Assembly (NCBI GenBank): GCA_020631355.1
Contig: JAHDHL010000006.1
Coordinates: forward strand, 1 to 64,000
Length of the DNA: 64,000 nt
From: Saprospiraceae bacterium
GTDB lineage: Bacteria; Bacteroidota; Bacteroidia; Chitinophagales; Saprospiraceae
Direction of reading: 5' to 3'
Shown here piece after piece: positions 8,947 to 17,776 of the stretch; position 1 is the first letter of the stretch; every line of letters starts with the position of its first letter. Below the pieces are notes generated by a model. That model worked only from the letters and a program-made list of their open reading frames with translations, was not told where the DNA came from and made no database searches. The position numbers and the translations under genes were made by a program.

Positions 8947-9222
8947 TTATCTTCTTAGACCCAGCTTCTTGATTAGAGCACGGTATCCTTCCAAATCTTT
9001 CTTGGCAAGATAATTCAACAATCTTCTACGCTTACCTACCATTTTCAAAAGTGAACGACGGCAAGAGTGATCTTTCTTGTTACTTTTCAAGTGCTCGGAT
9101 AATTGAGCAATCTTGAATGTGAACATGGCAATCTGTCCCTCTGTGGAACCGGTGTTCTTCTCAGAACCACCATATTCGTTGAAAATTTCTTGGAGTTTAC
9201 CTCCTTCCAAATACGTTGGCAT
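8947..9222 (-). CDS. rpsO: 30S ribosomal protein S15
   Basis: Encodes 91 residues, close to the usual S15 length. The family signature is clear: [15 protein letters not shown] near the start, then the [19 protein letters not shown] block and the C-terminal [13 protein letters not shown]15 binds the central domain of 16S rRNA and nucleates assembly of the small-subunit platform. It is followed by pnp, a classical arrangement, but here a terminator lies between them and pnp has its own -7 box. A strong promoter precedes the gene. No obvious Shine-Dalgarno sequence precedes the ATG, and the leader is AT-rich, as is common for highly expressed genes in this phylum. Confidence 0.97.
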   Translation of the reverse strand: MPTYLEGGKLQEIFNEYGGSEKNTGSTEGQIAMFTFKIAQLSEHLKSNKKDHSCRRSLLKMVGKRRRLLNYLAKKDLEGYRALIKKLGLRR

Positions 9223-9280
9223 TGTTTAAAAATTTAAATGAACCGAAAAAGATTATGCAATGCGTTTTCAGCAGCGGATG

Positions 9281-9313
9281 CAAAGATAAGCATTTATTCC
9301 CAATAATCACAAA
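9281..9313 (-). promoter_or_regulatory. rpsO promoter (Bacteroidota sigma type)
   Basis: On the minus strand a -33 TTTG (9310-9313) is separated by 21 bases from the -7 box TATCTTTG (9281-9288), a textbook Bacteroidota primary-sigma promoter. The predicted start near 9274 gives a leader of about 50 bases before the S15 start codon. Confidence 0.8.
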
Positions 9314-9400
9314 TGTGTATGGATATTACATGGTCGAATTCTTCCTTGGATTCATCGTGAAATTTGGGAGTTCAAGTCCAAAGGGATGATATTATGTAAC

Positions 9401-9970
9401 ATGAATGAAATCCTAGACCATAACAACCATATTATCAAACCCACTTTCAAGGGAAGATGGGGTGAAATCGGATTCAGAACCTTTCACTTGGTCATCGTCA
9501 CACTATTCTTTGCATTACCCATGGGCAATGGGCTAATTGAAAATACGTTTAGGGTTCTATTCCAGGATTTAATCTTATTGTTGCAGATAGCAGCCCTGAT
9601 TGTCGTCCTTTTCTTTTCGGTGGCCTATTTCAACTTGGTTTGGAATTGGTTGTGGTATGTATTCGGCAAGGAAATCATCGATATCAATCGGGCTAGTATG
9701 GTCATTACACGAAAGTGTATTTTACATAAGGAAATGGTCATCAACTTCAGCCAAGTGGAGAGGATGGAATACCATCATACCAATGTCAAATCAGGTATTC
9801 GTAAGATGGGAAACAACTTCCCCTTTTTCTTTGGAAAATTGAAAATCACATTGGAAGACCAAAAAACCTACATCTGTGCCTTTGATCTTTCCCACTCCGA
9901 ATACCTTGAGATTGCTACTGCATATCATGCATGGAGGAAACAAAGCACCGAAGTCCTAAAGACCGGATAA
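9401..9970 (+). CDS. Small membrane protein with PH-like domain
   Basis: About 189 residues from the second ATG (an alternative start lies at 9386). Two hydrophobic spans (about residues 18-40 and 52-80) are followed by a soluble C-terminal domain of about 100 residues containing ASMVITRKCILHKEMVINFS and a long beta-rich stretch, reminiscent of the PH-like domains attached to small bacterial membrane proteins. The function is unknown. It converges on the OmpA-like gene with a 15-base overlap. The upstream gap to rpsO holds the rpsO promoter in the opposite orientation. The similarity in layout to the protein at 2496-3260 is general only. Confidence 0.65.
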   Translation: MNEILDHNNHIIKPTFKGRWGEIGFRTFHLVIVTLFFALPMGNGLIENTFRVLFQDLILLLQIAALIVVLFFSVAYFNLVWNWLWYVFGKEIIDINRASMVITRKCILHKEMVINFSQVERMEYHHTNVKSGIRKMGNNFPFFFGKLKITLEDQKTYICAFDLSHSEYLEIATAYHAWRKQSTEVLKTG

Positions 9971-11539
9971 AAGCATATCCAGCGCTTCCCTTGAAGTCGG
10001 TTCGACCATGATTTCCTTAGAGGTCTTTTTCCTTAGTTTTCCGGAATCGGTATACAAGTAGACATTGCCTTGATTATCAAAGGCCGTAACGATGAGTTTG
10101 ATATCTTCCTCTACCGGCATCCTGGCATTCAGAAAAAAGTACTTATCTGCTTCCTTTCTGAGTTGGATGACACTTTCCCTTTTTTCGAATACGATGTAAG
10201 CCGTATTGATTTGGACATCATCATTCTTTACATTCACCAAAAACTCCACCTCTTTCATCTTTTCATCCTCCATAAATCTATCACAATTGATGATTCCCAT
10301 GCGACTTGATTCAATCAGTGTCCTAAAACGCTTGGATTCCTCCCAAACCTTTCGTTCATATTCCACCCGCTTTTCGTAGGCTGTTATGATACTGTCCTTT
10401 TCCTGTTTGGTTAGTTCCCTGAATGTTCCGGACATTCCATTTATTCTGGTTTTCTTATTCCTCTTTTTGGCCTCACTCTTTTCCACCAATCGAAGCCCGC
10501 TACCGTCCTTGGTCATCACTACCCCATAATCATCGAGATTCAGGCTGGGTTGTCCTTCCCGGGTATATCTTTTATCTATTTCCCAATCCATCATTCCCTC
10601 ATCATCCCTTTCACCATAAAAGGTGTAATAGGAAGATTCCATTGGTGTAGGGAATAAAATTTCCATTGAAACTCCCTCGTCCAGGTCTAATTCAGCATCG
10701 GTTTCGTCTTTTGCACTGATATCTATCATCCCTAGAGAAATCAAGGGGTTTCCCTTACTGATGGTATTCAAGTTATTGATTACCATATCCTTCTTTGTTG
10801 TGAATTCTTTCAAGGATAAGGTAATCTCACCTATGATTTCCTTACCATCCTTCCTGACAAACGCATTGGTCGGAATTCTGATTCTGGTATCCTTTTCTCC
10901 CTTAATTACCTTGGGATAATTACCATGGAACTTAAATTCCTGAACAGTAGGTTCGTTTTCCCTGATATAATCTTGTAGGGATACGGGGTCAGGATTATCA
11001 TCTTCCTCTGCGATATCCTCAACAGGACCGTGATCAATCACCACTTCCTCATCCACTAATTCCAAAACAGGCTCATATTCTACATCCACAGGGACCTCCT
11101 CTTTTACCTCTACCTTTTCGGGCACTTGGATTCGGGTTTTCCCTAATAATCGAGGCATTTCTATCTGGTAAACATCCACTCTCCGATAAGCCCTAGCAAC
11201 ATCCAATGCCTCGGACTCCCCCTTGGATTCAGTTCTTATCTTTTCAGATGGAATACCATTTTGTATCATCAGGTTCTTGATGGTTCTCACCCTATTATCC
11301 GAAAGGGTCATATTGTAAGCAACCGAACCGGCCATATCGCAGTGTCCAACTATCCGGTATTCATGGGAATCGGGATTGAATTGAGAAATGAGGGCATGAA
11401 TCTTTGCTTTTTCCTGTTCTTCTAATTGGTATTCATCCGATTTGAAGAAAAATGTTTCATCCTGTGCACTTATCAGGAGAGGTAGTGTCAGAATCATTAA
11501 AGGGAGTATCCAATTTTTCATTGTAGTCATTTTTTCCAT
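9956..11539 (-). CDS. OmpA-like periplasmic protein with large C-terminal domain
   Basis: Encodes 527 residues with a signal peptide ending in ISAQ (ATG alternatives at 11539 and 11521). Residues about 30-130 form an OmpA-like peptidoglycan-binding domain: the FFFKSDEYQLEEQEKAKI start, the VGHCDMAGS motif (usual form GHTD, here with Cys in place of Thr) and NRVRTIKNLM. An acidic Glu/Asp-Val-rich linker (about 140-190) follows, then a beta-rich region with a YPKVIKGEKDTRIRIP element seen in Bacteroidota surface proteins. It probably tethers an envelope complex to the cell wall. It follows a lipoprotein gene after 20 bases and probably shares its transcript. Confidence 0.75.
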   Translation of the reverse strand: MEKMTTMKNWILPLMILTLPLLISAQDETFFFKSDEYQLEEQEKAKIHALISQFNPDSHEYRIVGHCDMAGSVAYNMTLSDNRVRTIKNLMIQNGIPSEKIRTESKGESEALDVARAYRRVDVYQIEMPRLLGKTRIQVPEKVEVKEEVPVDVEYEPVLELVDEEVVIDHGPVEDIAEEDDNPDPVSLQDYIRENEPTVQEFKFHGNYPKVIKGEKDTRIRIPTNAFVRKDGKEIIGEITLSLKEFTTKKDMVINNLNTISKGNPLISLGMIDISAKDETDAELDLDEGVSMEILFPTPMESSYYTFYGERDDEGMMDWEIDKRYTREGQPSLNLDDYGVVMTKDGSGLRLVEKSEAKKRNKKTRINGMSGTFRELTKQEKDSIITAYEKRVEYERKVWEESKRFRTLIESSRMGIINCDRFMEDEKMKEVEFLVNVKNDDVQINTAYIVFEKRESVIQLRKEADKYFFLNARMPVEEDIKLIVTAFDNQGNVYLYTDSGKLRKKTSKEIMVEPTSREALDMLLSGL

Positions 11540-11559
11540 AACGCCATATCCGTTTCTAG

Positions 11560-12426
11560 TTACAATGGTTCATCTATTTTAGGAGGGACAACGATGACAT
11601 GGGATTGATAGTCATTATATTCCAAAAAGGGTGTCTCAATAAAAAGAATGGTATTGTTACCATATCCAAATGACGGATTAGCAGGTGAACCTGCCCAGTT
11701 ACATTCTTTCAATTGCGAAAAACGAGTAATCCAGGTATGATACCCTTGGTCACTGAATCCCCATGCGAATGGATGCTCTTTCAGTAATTCTGATATAGCC
11801 TCATCATCCTTTCCTCGGATATAAAGATGCGTTAATGGGATATTGGGTTGTTTCCAAACCGGGTATTCCTTACTTTTTTCGAATGCCTTGAGGCAATGTT
11901 CGTATTCGTGGGATGATTCATCCAAAACCAGGTATGCTTTCCAGTCCCAATATTTTACCAGAAGATACCCCAAACTCCAGCCTGCAATTTCCCTATCTTT
12001 CCAGATTTTGCGATGTTGCTCCATCAATAGGGATAAATCATCGATACTGAACCCCTCACTAAGACCATCGAATGCGTACAAGGTACAATGCATACTATCT
12101 GTATCCAATCCCCTTTTCTCCAAGTCTGTAATGTATCCAGTATACAATCCACTCGCTTCCGCACGCTGCCTCCAGATTGTACCATAATATTTCGATACCC
12201 GACCCAAGTTGATATCATTAAAATATTCATTCTCAATCGCAGCTATGGAATTGATGGCATCCGAAGCGGAAAAATCCTGATAACGGATAGCAGATTCAGC
12301 CGTTGTTGCCTGCGGAGTATATAATACATCCCTAGGTAAATCCATGGGTAATGCTTCAATAGTAGGTGGCCTACAGCCCAAGGAAACAAACATTAGAGAT
12401 ATGAATAGATACAGTAATTGTTTCAT
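11560..12426 (-). CDS. Uncharacterised lipoprotein
   Basis: Encodes 288 residues. The N terminus MKQLLYLFISLMFVSLGCRPP is a lipoprotein signal with a lipobox VSLGC (Cys at residue 18). The mature part is soluble, aromatic-rich and mostly helical in appearance, with no motif I recognise. It is first in a two-gene run with the OmpA-like protein, so both may act together in the periplasm or at the outer membrane. The gap upstream (12427-12543) shows no clear promoter. Confidence 0.75.
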   Translation of the reverse strand: MKQLLYLFISLMFVSLGCRPPTIEALPMDLPRDVLYTPQATTAESAIRYQDFSASDAINSIAAIENEYFNDINLGRVSKYYGTIWRQRAEASGLYTGYITDLEKRGLDTDSMHCTLYAFDGLSEGFSIDDLSLLMEQHRKIWKDREIAGWSLGYLLVKYWDWKAYLVLDESSHEYEHCLKAFEKSKEYPVWKQPNIPLTHLYIRGKDDEAISELLKEHPFAWGFSDQGYHTWITRFSQLKECNWAGSPANPSFGYGNNTILFIETPFLEYNDYQSHVIVVPPKIDEPL

Positions 12427-12543
12427 CTTCCATTGAATTAATTCTGAGGATTAGGCATGGTCAGGATGAGTACCAAAAGCAAAAGCGGAAAACCAACTAG
12501 GATTCCCGCTTAAAATGCTCATTAAATTATTTGGCAATATATA

Positions 12544-12897
12544 TTACCAGCTCATATCATCTTCTGATGTAGTATCATCTTCCCTATTGGCCAAACTGGC
12601 TTCATACTCCTCATTTCTTCTTGTGAATTCATCATAGTCATAATCCGGCATCAGCTCGGTCTTGACATGGTTCACTGTATCCTCCAATCCCTCTATAAAA
12701 CGATTAAAATCTTCCTTATACAGGAAAATCTTATGTCGTTCATAACGATCACTATCAAATCGTTTAGTGCTTTCTGTAATGGTCAGATAGTAGTCGTCGC
12801 CTTTAGTTTTACGGACATCAAAGAAATAAGTTCGTCTCTTCCCCGCCCTTACTCTGTTAGAGTACACACTCTCTTGTCGTTTGCGTTCGAAATCCAC
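12544..12897 (-). CDS. DUF3276 / PUR-alpha-like nucleic-acid-binding protein
   Basis: Encodes 117 residues. The N-terminal two-thirds contain the PUR repeat pattern: basic KRRTYFFDVRKTKGDDYYLTI followed by ITESTKRF and an amphipathic helix LYKEDFNRFIEGL, which matches the DUF3276 (PUR-alpha-like) family nearly universal in Bacteroidota. The C terminus is acidic and disordered (EDDTTSEDDMSW). PUR proteins form intertwined dimers that bind single-stranded DNA or RNA, so a role in transcription or RNA binding is likely, but it has not been proved for the bacterial members. The gene is monocistronic and lies after the ABC-operon terminator. Confidence 0.88.
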   Translation of the reverse strand: MDFERKRQESVYSNRVRAGKRRTYFFDVRKTKGDDYYLTITESTKRFDSDRYERHKIFLYKEDFNRFIEGLEDTVNHVKTELMPDYDYDEFTRRNEEYEASLANREDDTTSEDDMSW

Positions 12898-13008
12898 GGA
12901 AATTCTGTTTTGTTTTTGATTGAAATGTTCGTTCAGTAATATAAATGTGAAAATTCATACCATTGAAATTGGCGAAAACGCCATCGAAACTGATATAAAT
13001 ATAAAAAA

Positions 13009-13042
13009 ACTTCGCTATCGGTTATCCTTTTGATGGCGAAGT
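13009..13042 (-). terminator. Terminator after the xse-ABC operon
   Basis: Arms ACTTCGC and GCGAAGT are extended by four more pairs (one G-T) around a 12-base loop. On the minus strand the hairpin is followed by seven T residues (complement of 13003-13009). It lies 40 bases after the ABC transporter stop codon. Confidence 0.8.
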
Positions 13043-13081
13043 TTTAACAAAAAAATAATTAATGGTATATCATTGGGTGAA

Positions 13082-14875
13082 CTAAGGCTCTAAAAATTCT
13101 TCCTCAGCGGGTTTTTGCTGTTCGTATAATTCCGCGTAGAAACCTCCTTTGGCAAGGAGTTCGTCATGTGTACCTTCTTCTGCGACCACGCCCTCATCCA
13201 AGACGATTATCTTATCAAAATCCAACAAGGAATATATCCTATGTGTAATGATAATGGTTGTCTTATCCTTGAGATGATTTTCTAGGAAACCTAGGATTCG
13301 TTGTTCGGTTGTCGTATCCACAGCAGATAAACAATCATCCAAAATAATGATATCCGGATTCTTGATGAAAGCCCTAGCGATGGAAACCCTTTGCTTTTGA
13401 CCTCCGGATAAGGTCACACCCCGCTCCCCTACCACGGTTTCGAAACCCTCGGGTAACCCAGCGATATCCTCATAGACCGATGCATGTTTGGTGTATTCCT
13501 CAATCTCTTTCTGATTGGCATCTGGTTTTCCGAATGCTACATTCCCTGCTACTGAGTCGGAGAAAAGGAAAACATCCTGTGGGACATATCCAGTTCGTTT
13601 CCTCAGATGGTCTAGATTATGCTGTCTGATGGGAATACCATCAATAAGTAATTCTCCGGAAGTGATATCATACATCCTCACCAGAAGGTCTGCAATGGTT
13701 GTCTTTCCCGTACCCGTCTTACCAATGATGGCCATTTTCTGGCCGGGTTCCAATTCGAAGTTAACATCCTTTAATGCCTGTATTCCTGTATCTGGATAAG
13801 TAAAGGATACGTGCTTGAATGCTATATGCCCCTTAATGGGAACGACTTCATTGTTTTCATTCATAATGTCGGGCTGCGCATGTAGAAACTCATTGATTCT
13901 CTTTTGGGAAGCTGCTGCACGTTGAATGATGGATGCTACCCAACCAATGGCTGTAACGGGCCAGGTCAACATATTGATATAGATAACAAACTCGGCAATG
14001 TTTCCGGGTGTGATGTTACCCTTAGCGACTTGGATTCCTCCGACATAGATTACAATCAGGGTGCTTGCACCGATGAGTACCATCATCAAAGGATGGAACA
14101 TCGCTTCCGTCTTTGCCAACGACATGGACTTATCCTTGAAGTCATCAGCCTGACTCGTGAAGTGCTTCAGCATTGGAATTTCCTGTACATATGACTTGAT
14201 GACTCTGATACCGGAAAATACTTCCTGTGAGGTACTATTGAGCGTAGATAGCTGTGCCTGTATCTTCTCACTTTTCTTATTGATTCTATTACTCACATAA
14301 TAAATCGAAATGGAAAGAATGGGTAATGGCAGTAAGGAATACAAGGTCAACTCCCAACTCACACTCAGCATGGATGAAATGACCAATACGAACAGGGAAA
14401 CCAGATTGATGGCATACATGATAGCAGGCCCCAGATACATCCTAACCTTACCTACATCCTCGGAAATCCGAGCCATAAGGTCGCCCGTATTGTTCTTTTT
14501 GTAGAAGGCCAGGCTCAATTTTTCATAATGGGCGAAAATGTCATTCCTCAAATCAAATTCTATCAATCTTGACATCACAATGATGGTTTGTCTCATGAAA
14601 AACATGAAAACGCCCATCATCAGGGCTAATAACAAAACAATGCCTCCAAATACCAGAAGGGTTTGCCCCAATTCGTTCTGAATCTCGGATTGTACCTCGA
14701 ATCCGGATGTATTCCTGAAAAGATTGATATTCTCAACCACCAAATCCAGCGCATTCCTGATAATGCGTGGCTGGAGCACTCTGAAATAATTGGACACCAC
14801 GACAAAGACTATTCCCAGAAGGAATCTCCATTTGTATTTCCAGATGTATCGATTCAGATATGCTAAATGCTTCAT
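13082..14875 (-). CDS. ABC exporter, fused permease and ATPase
   Basis: Encodes 597 residues. The N-terminal half has about six membrane spans (type IV exporter fold). The C-terminal half is a complete ATPase: Walker A GKTGTGKTT, Q-loop GYVPQDVFLFSD, signature LSGGQKQR, Walker B IIILDD and the switch histidine in IITHR. The sequence groups with MsbA/MdlB-type multidrug or lipid exporters, and the protein should act as a homo- or heterodimer in the inner membrane. The substrate cannot be inferred. It starts two bases after the xseB stop codon, so it is the last gene of a tight xseA-xseB-ABC run. Confidence 0.92.
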   Translation of the reverse strand: MKHLAYLNRYIWKYKWRFLLGIVFVVVSNYFRVLQPRIIRNALDLVVENINLFRNTSGFEVQSEIQNELGQTLLVFGGIVLLLALMMGVFMFFMRQTIIVMSRLIEFDLRNDIFAHYEKLSLAFYKKNNTGDLMARISEDVGKVRMYLGPAIMYAINLVSLFVLVISSMLSVSWELTLYSLLPLPILSISIYYVSNRINKKSEKIQAQLSTLNSTSQEVFSGIRVIKSYVQEIPMLKHFTSQADDFKDKSMSLAKTEAMFHPLMMVLIGASTLIVIYVGGIQVAKGNITPGNIAEFVIYINMLTWPVTAIGWVASIIQRAAASQKRINEFLHAQPDIMNENNEVVPIKGHIAFKHVSFTYPDTGIQALKDVNFELEPGQKMAIIGKTGTGKTTIADLLVRMYDITSGELLIDGIPIRQHNLDHLRKRTGYVPQDVFLFSDSVAGNVAFGKPDANQKEIEEYTKHASVYEDIAGLPEGFETVVGERGVTLSGGQKQRVSIARAFIKNPDIIILDDCLSAVDTTTEQRILGFLENHLKDKTTIIITHRIYSLLDFDKIIVLDEGVVAEEGTHDELLAKGGFYAELYEQQKPAEEEFLEP

Positions 14876-14877
14876 AA

Positions 14878-15072
14878 TTAGACTTTATCATCCATCATCC
14901 CAAGGACGACTTCCTCGGTTCCCCTCAATTTATTGCGACAGAATTGGATGAGTTGTTGTGCCTCTTTCACCTTATCTGATAATTGGTCTACACTGACCTT
15001 ATCATTTTCCAAATCATTCATAATGGTGGAAAGCACTTCCATGGCTTTTTCATATGTCATTTCCTTGGCCAT
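14878..15072 (-). CDS. xseB: Exonuclease VII small subunit
   Basis: Encodes 64 residues, in the normal size range. The helical pattern MTYEKAMEVLSTIMNDLEND followed by VSVDQLSDKVKEAQQLIQFCRNKL (quoted in parts) is typical of XseB. Several small subunits bind the long coiled coil of each XseA to form exonuclease VII, which degrades single-stranded DNA from both ends. It starts one base after the xseA stop codon, which confirms the assignment, and is followed two bases later by the ABC exporter. Confidence 0.92.
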   Translation of the reverse strand: MAKEMTYEKAMEVLSTIMNDLENDKVSVDQLSDKVKEAQQLIQFCRNKLRGTEEVVLGMMDDKV

Positions 15073-15073
15073 A

Positions 15074-16312
15074 CTATTCGATTTTTAGTTGCTCTACCCT
15101 GACTAATGCCTCACCATCCCTAAGTATGATATTCAAATGGTCTGAGGGCTTCAAAAGTTCAATGGAATCCACTTTCTTTCCATCTTTGGTAACCAGTGCA
15201 TATCCCTTATCCAATATCTGTTGGGCATCGTATCCAGCGAGCCGGTGCTCCAATTGGTCCAATTGGCTTCTTTGTTCCAAAAAGTATCGCTGTAAATGCT
15301 GACTGAAGCGTTGGGTATGCACATCCAATTCCCTTACTGCTCCCTGATATTTTCTGTTAGCAAAAAATTGAATCCGTTGTTGTTGGGATTGTAATTGCAG
15401 GAGATGTCTCTGGAGTATTCCATTTGATATATCCTTGATTCCCTGTCCCATTTGTTCCATCCTAAATTCGAATGCGGAATTGTGATGGATGATGAAATCT
15501 GCTACTGCAGTGGGCGTCTTCAGGTCGGTATGGGCTACCTGATCCGCAACGGTTTCATCCACATCGTGGCCTATTCCCGTTATCACGGGTAATGGACACT
15601 TAGCAATCGCTTTCCCTAAATCATATTCATCGAATGCTGATAAATCCAGACGGGCTCCGCCTCCCCGGATGATGACAACAATGTCAAAATCGGGTTTGCG
15701 TTTGATGGATTCCAACTGTTTAGTGATGTTTTGGGCCGCTCTGTCTCCTTGGACCGTTGTGGCGAATAGGGTGTTCTCTATCTTATATCCTAGGGGATTG
15801 TGCTGTATTTGTTGTAAGTAATCCTGCAAGCCCGCAGCATTCGCACTGGAGATGACGGCTACTTTCTGAATAACATGTGGCAATTTCAGGGAAGCATTCT
15901 TGTATAACAACCCCCTTTTTTTCAATCGTTGGAGGATTTCTGTTCTACGAACCAGAATTTTCCCCAAGGTAAAATCACCATCTATTTCTTCAACGATGAG
16001 TTTCAATCCGTACCGTTCATGAAAATCGACCTGGGTCTTGAAAAGGACCTCATTCCCCTCTTGTAGGATTTGTTCCAAGGGCAGTTGAGAGGAATTAATG
16101 ATTTGTTTCAGTGATTTCTTCCAAATGACAGATTCAGCCCTTGCGATGATCTCATCGGTCTCCTCATTTTTCTGGACTAAATCCATAAAGATATGCCCTC
16201 CTGACTCGTTGAGCTGACCTATCTCACAACGAATCCATAGTGCCTCGGCAAAATTCAATACCAAGACCCTCCTGATGTACTCATTCAATTCGAATAGTGA
16301 ATAGGATTGCAT
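15074..16312 (-). CDS. xseA: Exonuclease VII large subunit
   Basis: Encodes 412 residues. The N-terminal OB-fold begins SLFELNEYIRRVL and contains WIRCEIGQLN. The catalytic domain has IRGGGARLDLSAFDEYDLG and PVITGIGHDVDETVADQVAH, with the conserved DLKTPTAVADF following. The C terminus is a long coiled coil that binds XseB, then a short terminal domain. It digests single-stranded DNA in both directions in mismatch repair and damage processing. It is somewhat shorter than the Escherichia coli enzyme (456 residues), mainly in the coil. A small membrane gene lies 43 bases upstream. Confidence 0.95.
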   Translation of the reverse strand: MQSYSLFELNEYIRRVLVLNFAEALWIRCEIGQLNESGGHIFMDLVQKNEETDEIIARAESVIWKKSLKQIINSSQLPLEQILQEGNEVLFKTQVDFHERYGLKLIVEEIDGDFTLGKILVRRTEILQRLKKRGLLYKNASLKLPHVIQKVAVISSANAAGLQDYLQQIQHNPLGYKIENTLFATTVQGDRAAQNITKQLESIKRKPDFDIVVIIRGGGARLDLSAFDEYDLGKAIAKCPLPVITGIGHDVDETVADQVAHTDLKTPTAVADFIIHHNSAFEFRMEQMGQGIKDISNGILQRHLLQLQSQQQRIQFFANRKYQGAVRELDVHTQRFSQHLQRYFLEQRSQLDQLEHRLAGYDAQQILDKGYALVTKDGKKVDSIELLKPSDHLNIILRDGEALVRVEQLKIE

Positions 16313-16355
16313 GTATGGATGTTTGGTTGGAATGGGGCCGGTATGTCGTCAGGAA

Positions 16356-16940
16356 TTAATTGTGATAACGGAAACCTTTTCTTCCCTTGGGCTTCATTCT
16401 CACCGCATGTGATTGTCCCTTGGTCTTCACCATTTGTTCCACTTGTAGGAGCTGGCCTTTGATTTCCTGATTCGTTATCTTCAATTTTTTCGCATTCTTA
16501 ACATGGACATTGGCTTGATTCCATTTTCTACGGGAAGCATTCAATGCTGCCAACTGAACCTGAATCATAGCGGTCTCATTATCCGATGGCATCTTGATTT
16601 GTTCAGCCTTCTTAAACCATTCCTCCCCTGCGGAGATATCCTTTTTATTCAGTGCGATGGTTCCCTTAATCATGTAGTACATGGCCTTATTAGGACCAAA
16701 AAGCCATTCCGGTTTCAGTGTCAATTTCAAGCGTTCATCAGCAGCATCCATATCTCCCGCTTGCATGAGTGTGGCAGCGGACTGGATTGTACCGAAAATA
16801 AAATAACCTACTAATAATATGATTCCTAACAGAATCAAAGGAGAGGCATACCAGAAGTTGGTGAAAATGGCCAAAACAATTCCTCCGACCAATAAAATTC
16901 CAATCAATGCGAAACGGAGGTATATATTAATGCTGAACAT
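16356..16940 (-). CDS. Membrane-anchored TPR-like protein
   Basis: Encodes 194 residues. Two adjacent N-terminal hydrophobic spans (about residues 5-30 and 30-55) are followed by a helical region with TPR-like spacing (MQAGDMDAADERL, MYYMIKGTIALNKKDISAGEEWFKKA, quoted in parts), then a basic tail ending GRKGFRYHN. TPR-like helices suggest protein binding on one face of the inner membrane; no partner is known. It lies just upstream of xseA on the same strand and may head that operon. The divergent lipoprotein gene starts 92 bases away. Confidence 0.7.
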   Translation of the reverse strand: MFSINIYLRFALIGILLVGGIVLAIFTNFWYASPLILLGIILLVGYFIFGTIQSAATLMQAGDMDAADERLKLTLKPEWLFGPNKAMYYMIKGTIALNKKDISAGEEWFKKAEQIKMPSDNETAMIQVQLAALNASRRKWNQANVHVKNAKKLKITNQEIKGQLLQVEQMVKTKGQSHAVRMKPKGRKGFRYHN

Positions 16941-17032
16941 AATCTAAATTTTATACTTTTACTCATAGTATGATGATGGGTATGGTTACTCATACATCAT
17001 CTTCTATTGGAGGCACAAAAATACGCAGGATT

Positions 17033-17626
17033 ATGGAATCAAAAGAGCAATTTCGAATTTTTACCATTTTTATATCCTTTCTATTCCTAGCTACGCTATT
17101 CTCTTGTAGTAGTGAAACAAGCGAATCATCGGAAAAGATTAATGATTCAGCAACATCTTCTGAGCCAACCATCTTTGAGGAGTTGGTTGTGGAAGGGGAT
17201 AACAAGAGTAGTTACTATCTGGACAATGAAGTCGTGAGTCCTAAGAAGACTGAGGGACATGTCAAAACTGAAAACGGTATTCGAAAGTATACGGTCCTCT
17301 CTTATTCTGGTACTGAGGGATACTTTTTCGAACTGAGTCTTGCGGAGGGAGAAAACCTGAAAGGCGAACATAGTATGAATAAGGAGGGGAATAGATTATA
17401 CCTCAATCATAAGGTGGATAATATGCTCACTGTATATGGCAGTAATTTCTGCCAGGGTAATCCAGGGTCCATTTTCGTGGATGAACATGATGAATCCGCA
17501 GGTACCATCAGTGGTCATTTTACTGTTAATGTATGCAATGACGGCAAGATGGGCCAATTGGGCCAAAAGACACTTCACCAATGTAAGTTCAACAAAGTGA
17601 AGATTTCAGAGATGTATAATAAATGA
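17033..17626 (+). CDS. Uncharacterised lipoprotein
   Basis: About 197 residues from the ATG at 17033. An earlier in-frame ATG at 16970 would add 21 polar residues ahead of the signal peptide and is unlikely. The hydrophobic signal ends in the lipobox ATLFSCSS. A Ser/Glu-rich spacer follows, then a beta-rich domain with three cysteines late in the protein (NFCQGNPG, NVCNDG, HQCKF). I recognise no family. It is divergent from the TPR-like gene and ends ahead of a large hairpin shared with the convergent transporter. Confidence 0.7.
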   Translation: MESKEQFRIFTIFISFLFLATLFSCSSETSESSEKINDSATSSEPTIFEELVVEGDNKSSYYLDNEVVSPKKTEGHVKTENGIRKYTVLSYSGTEGYFFELSLAEGENLKGEHSMNKEGNRLYLNHKVDNMLTVYGSNFCQGNPGSIFVDEHDESAGTISGHFTVNVCNDGKMGQLGQKTLHQCKFNKVKISEMYNK

Positions 17627-17669
17627 TAGTCAATAGAATCTGATTCAACATCAAGATTCCTTTCATTAA

Positions 17670-17726
17670 AATAAGGCGCTAGGTTTAGGGATTATGAGTA
17701 ATATCCTTGGTTCCTAGTGCCTTATT
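17670..17726. terminator. Bidirectional hairpin between convergent genes
   Basis: Fourteen-base arms, AATAAGGCGCTAGG and CCTAGTGCCTTATT, pair with a single G-T wobble around a 29-base loop. The loop contains GGAT and ATCC, which can form a small inner hairpin. Short T/A-rich flanks lie on both sides. Its place between two convergent stop codons fits a two-way terminator, though the loop is long. Confidence 0.65.
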
Positions 17727-17776
17727 CATTTTATCCACCCAAAGAAATCATTTGGTTCGTAGGGCTGGTGTTGATG

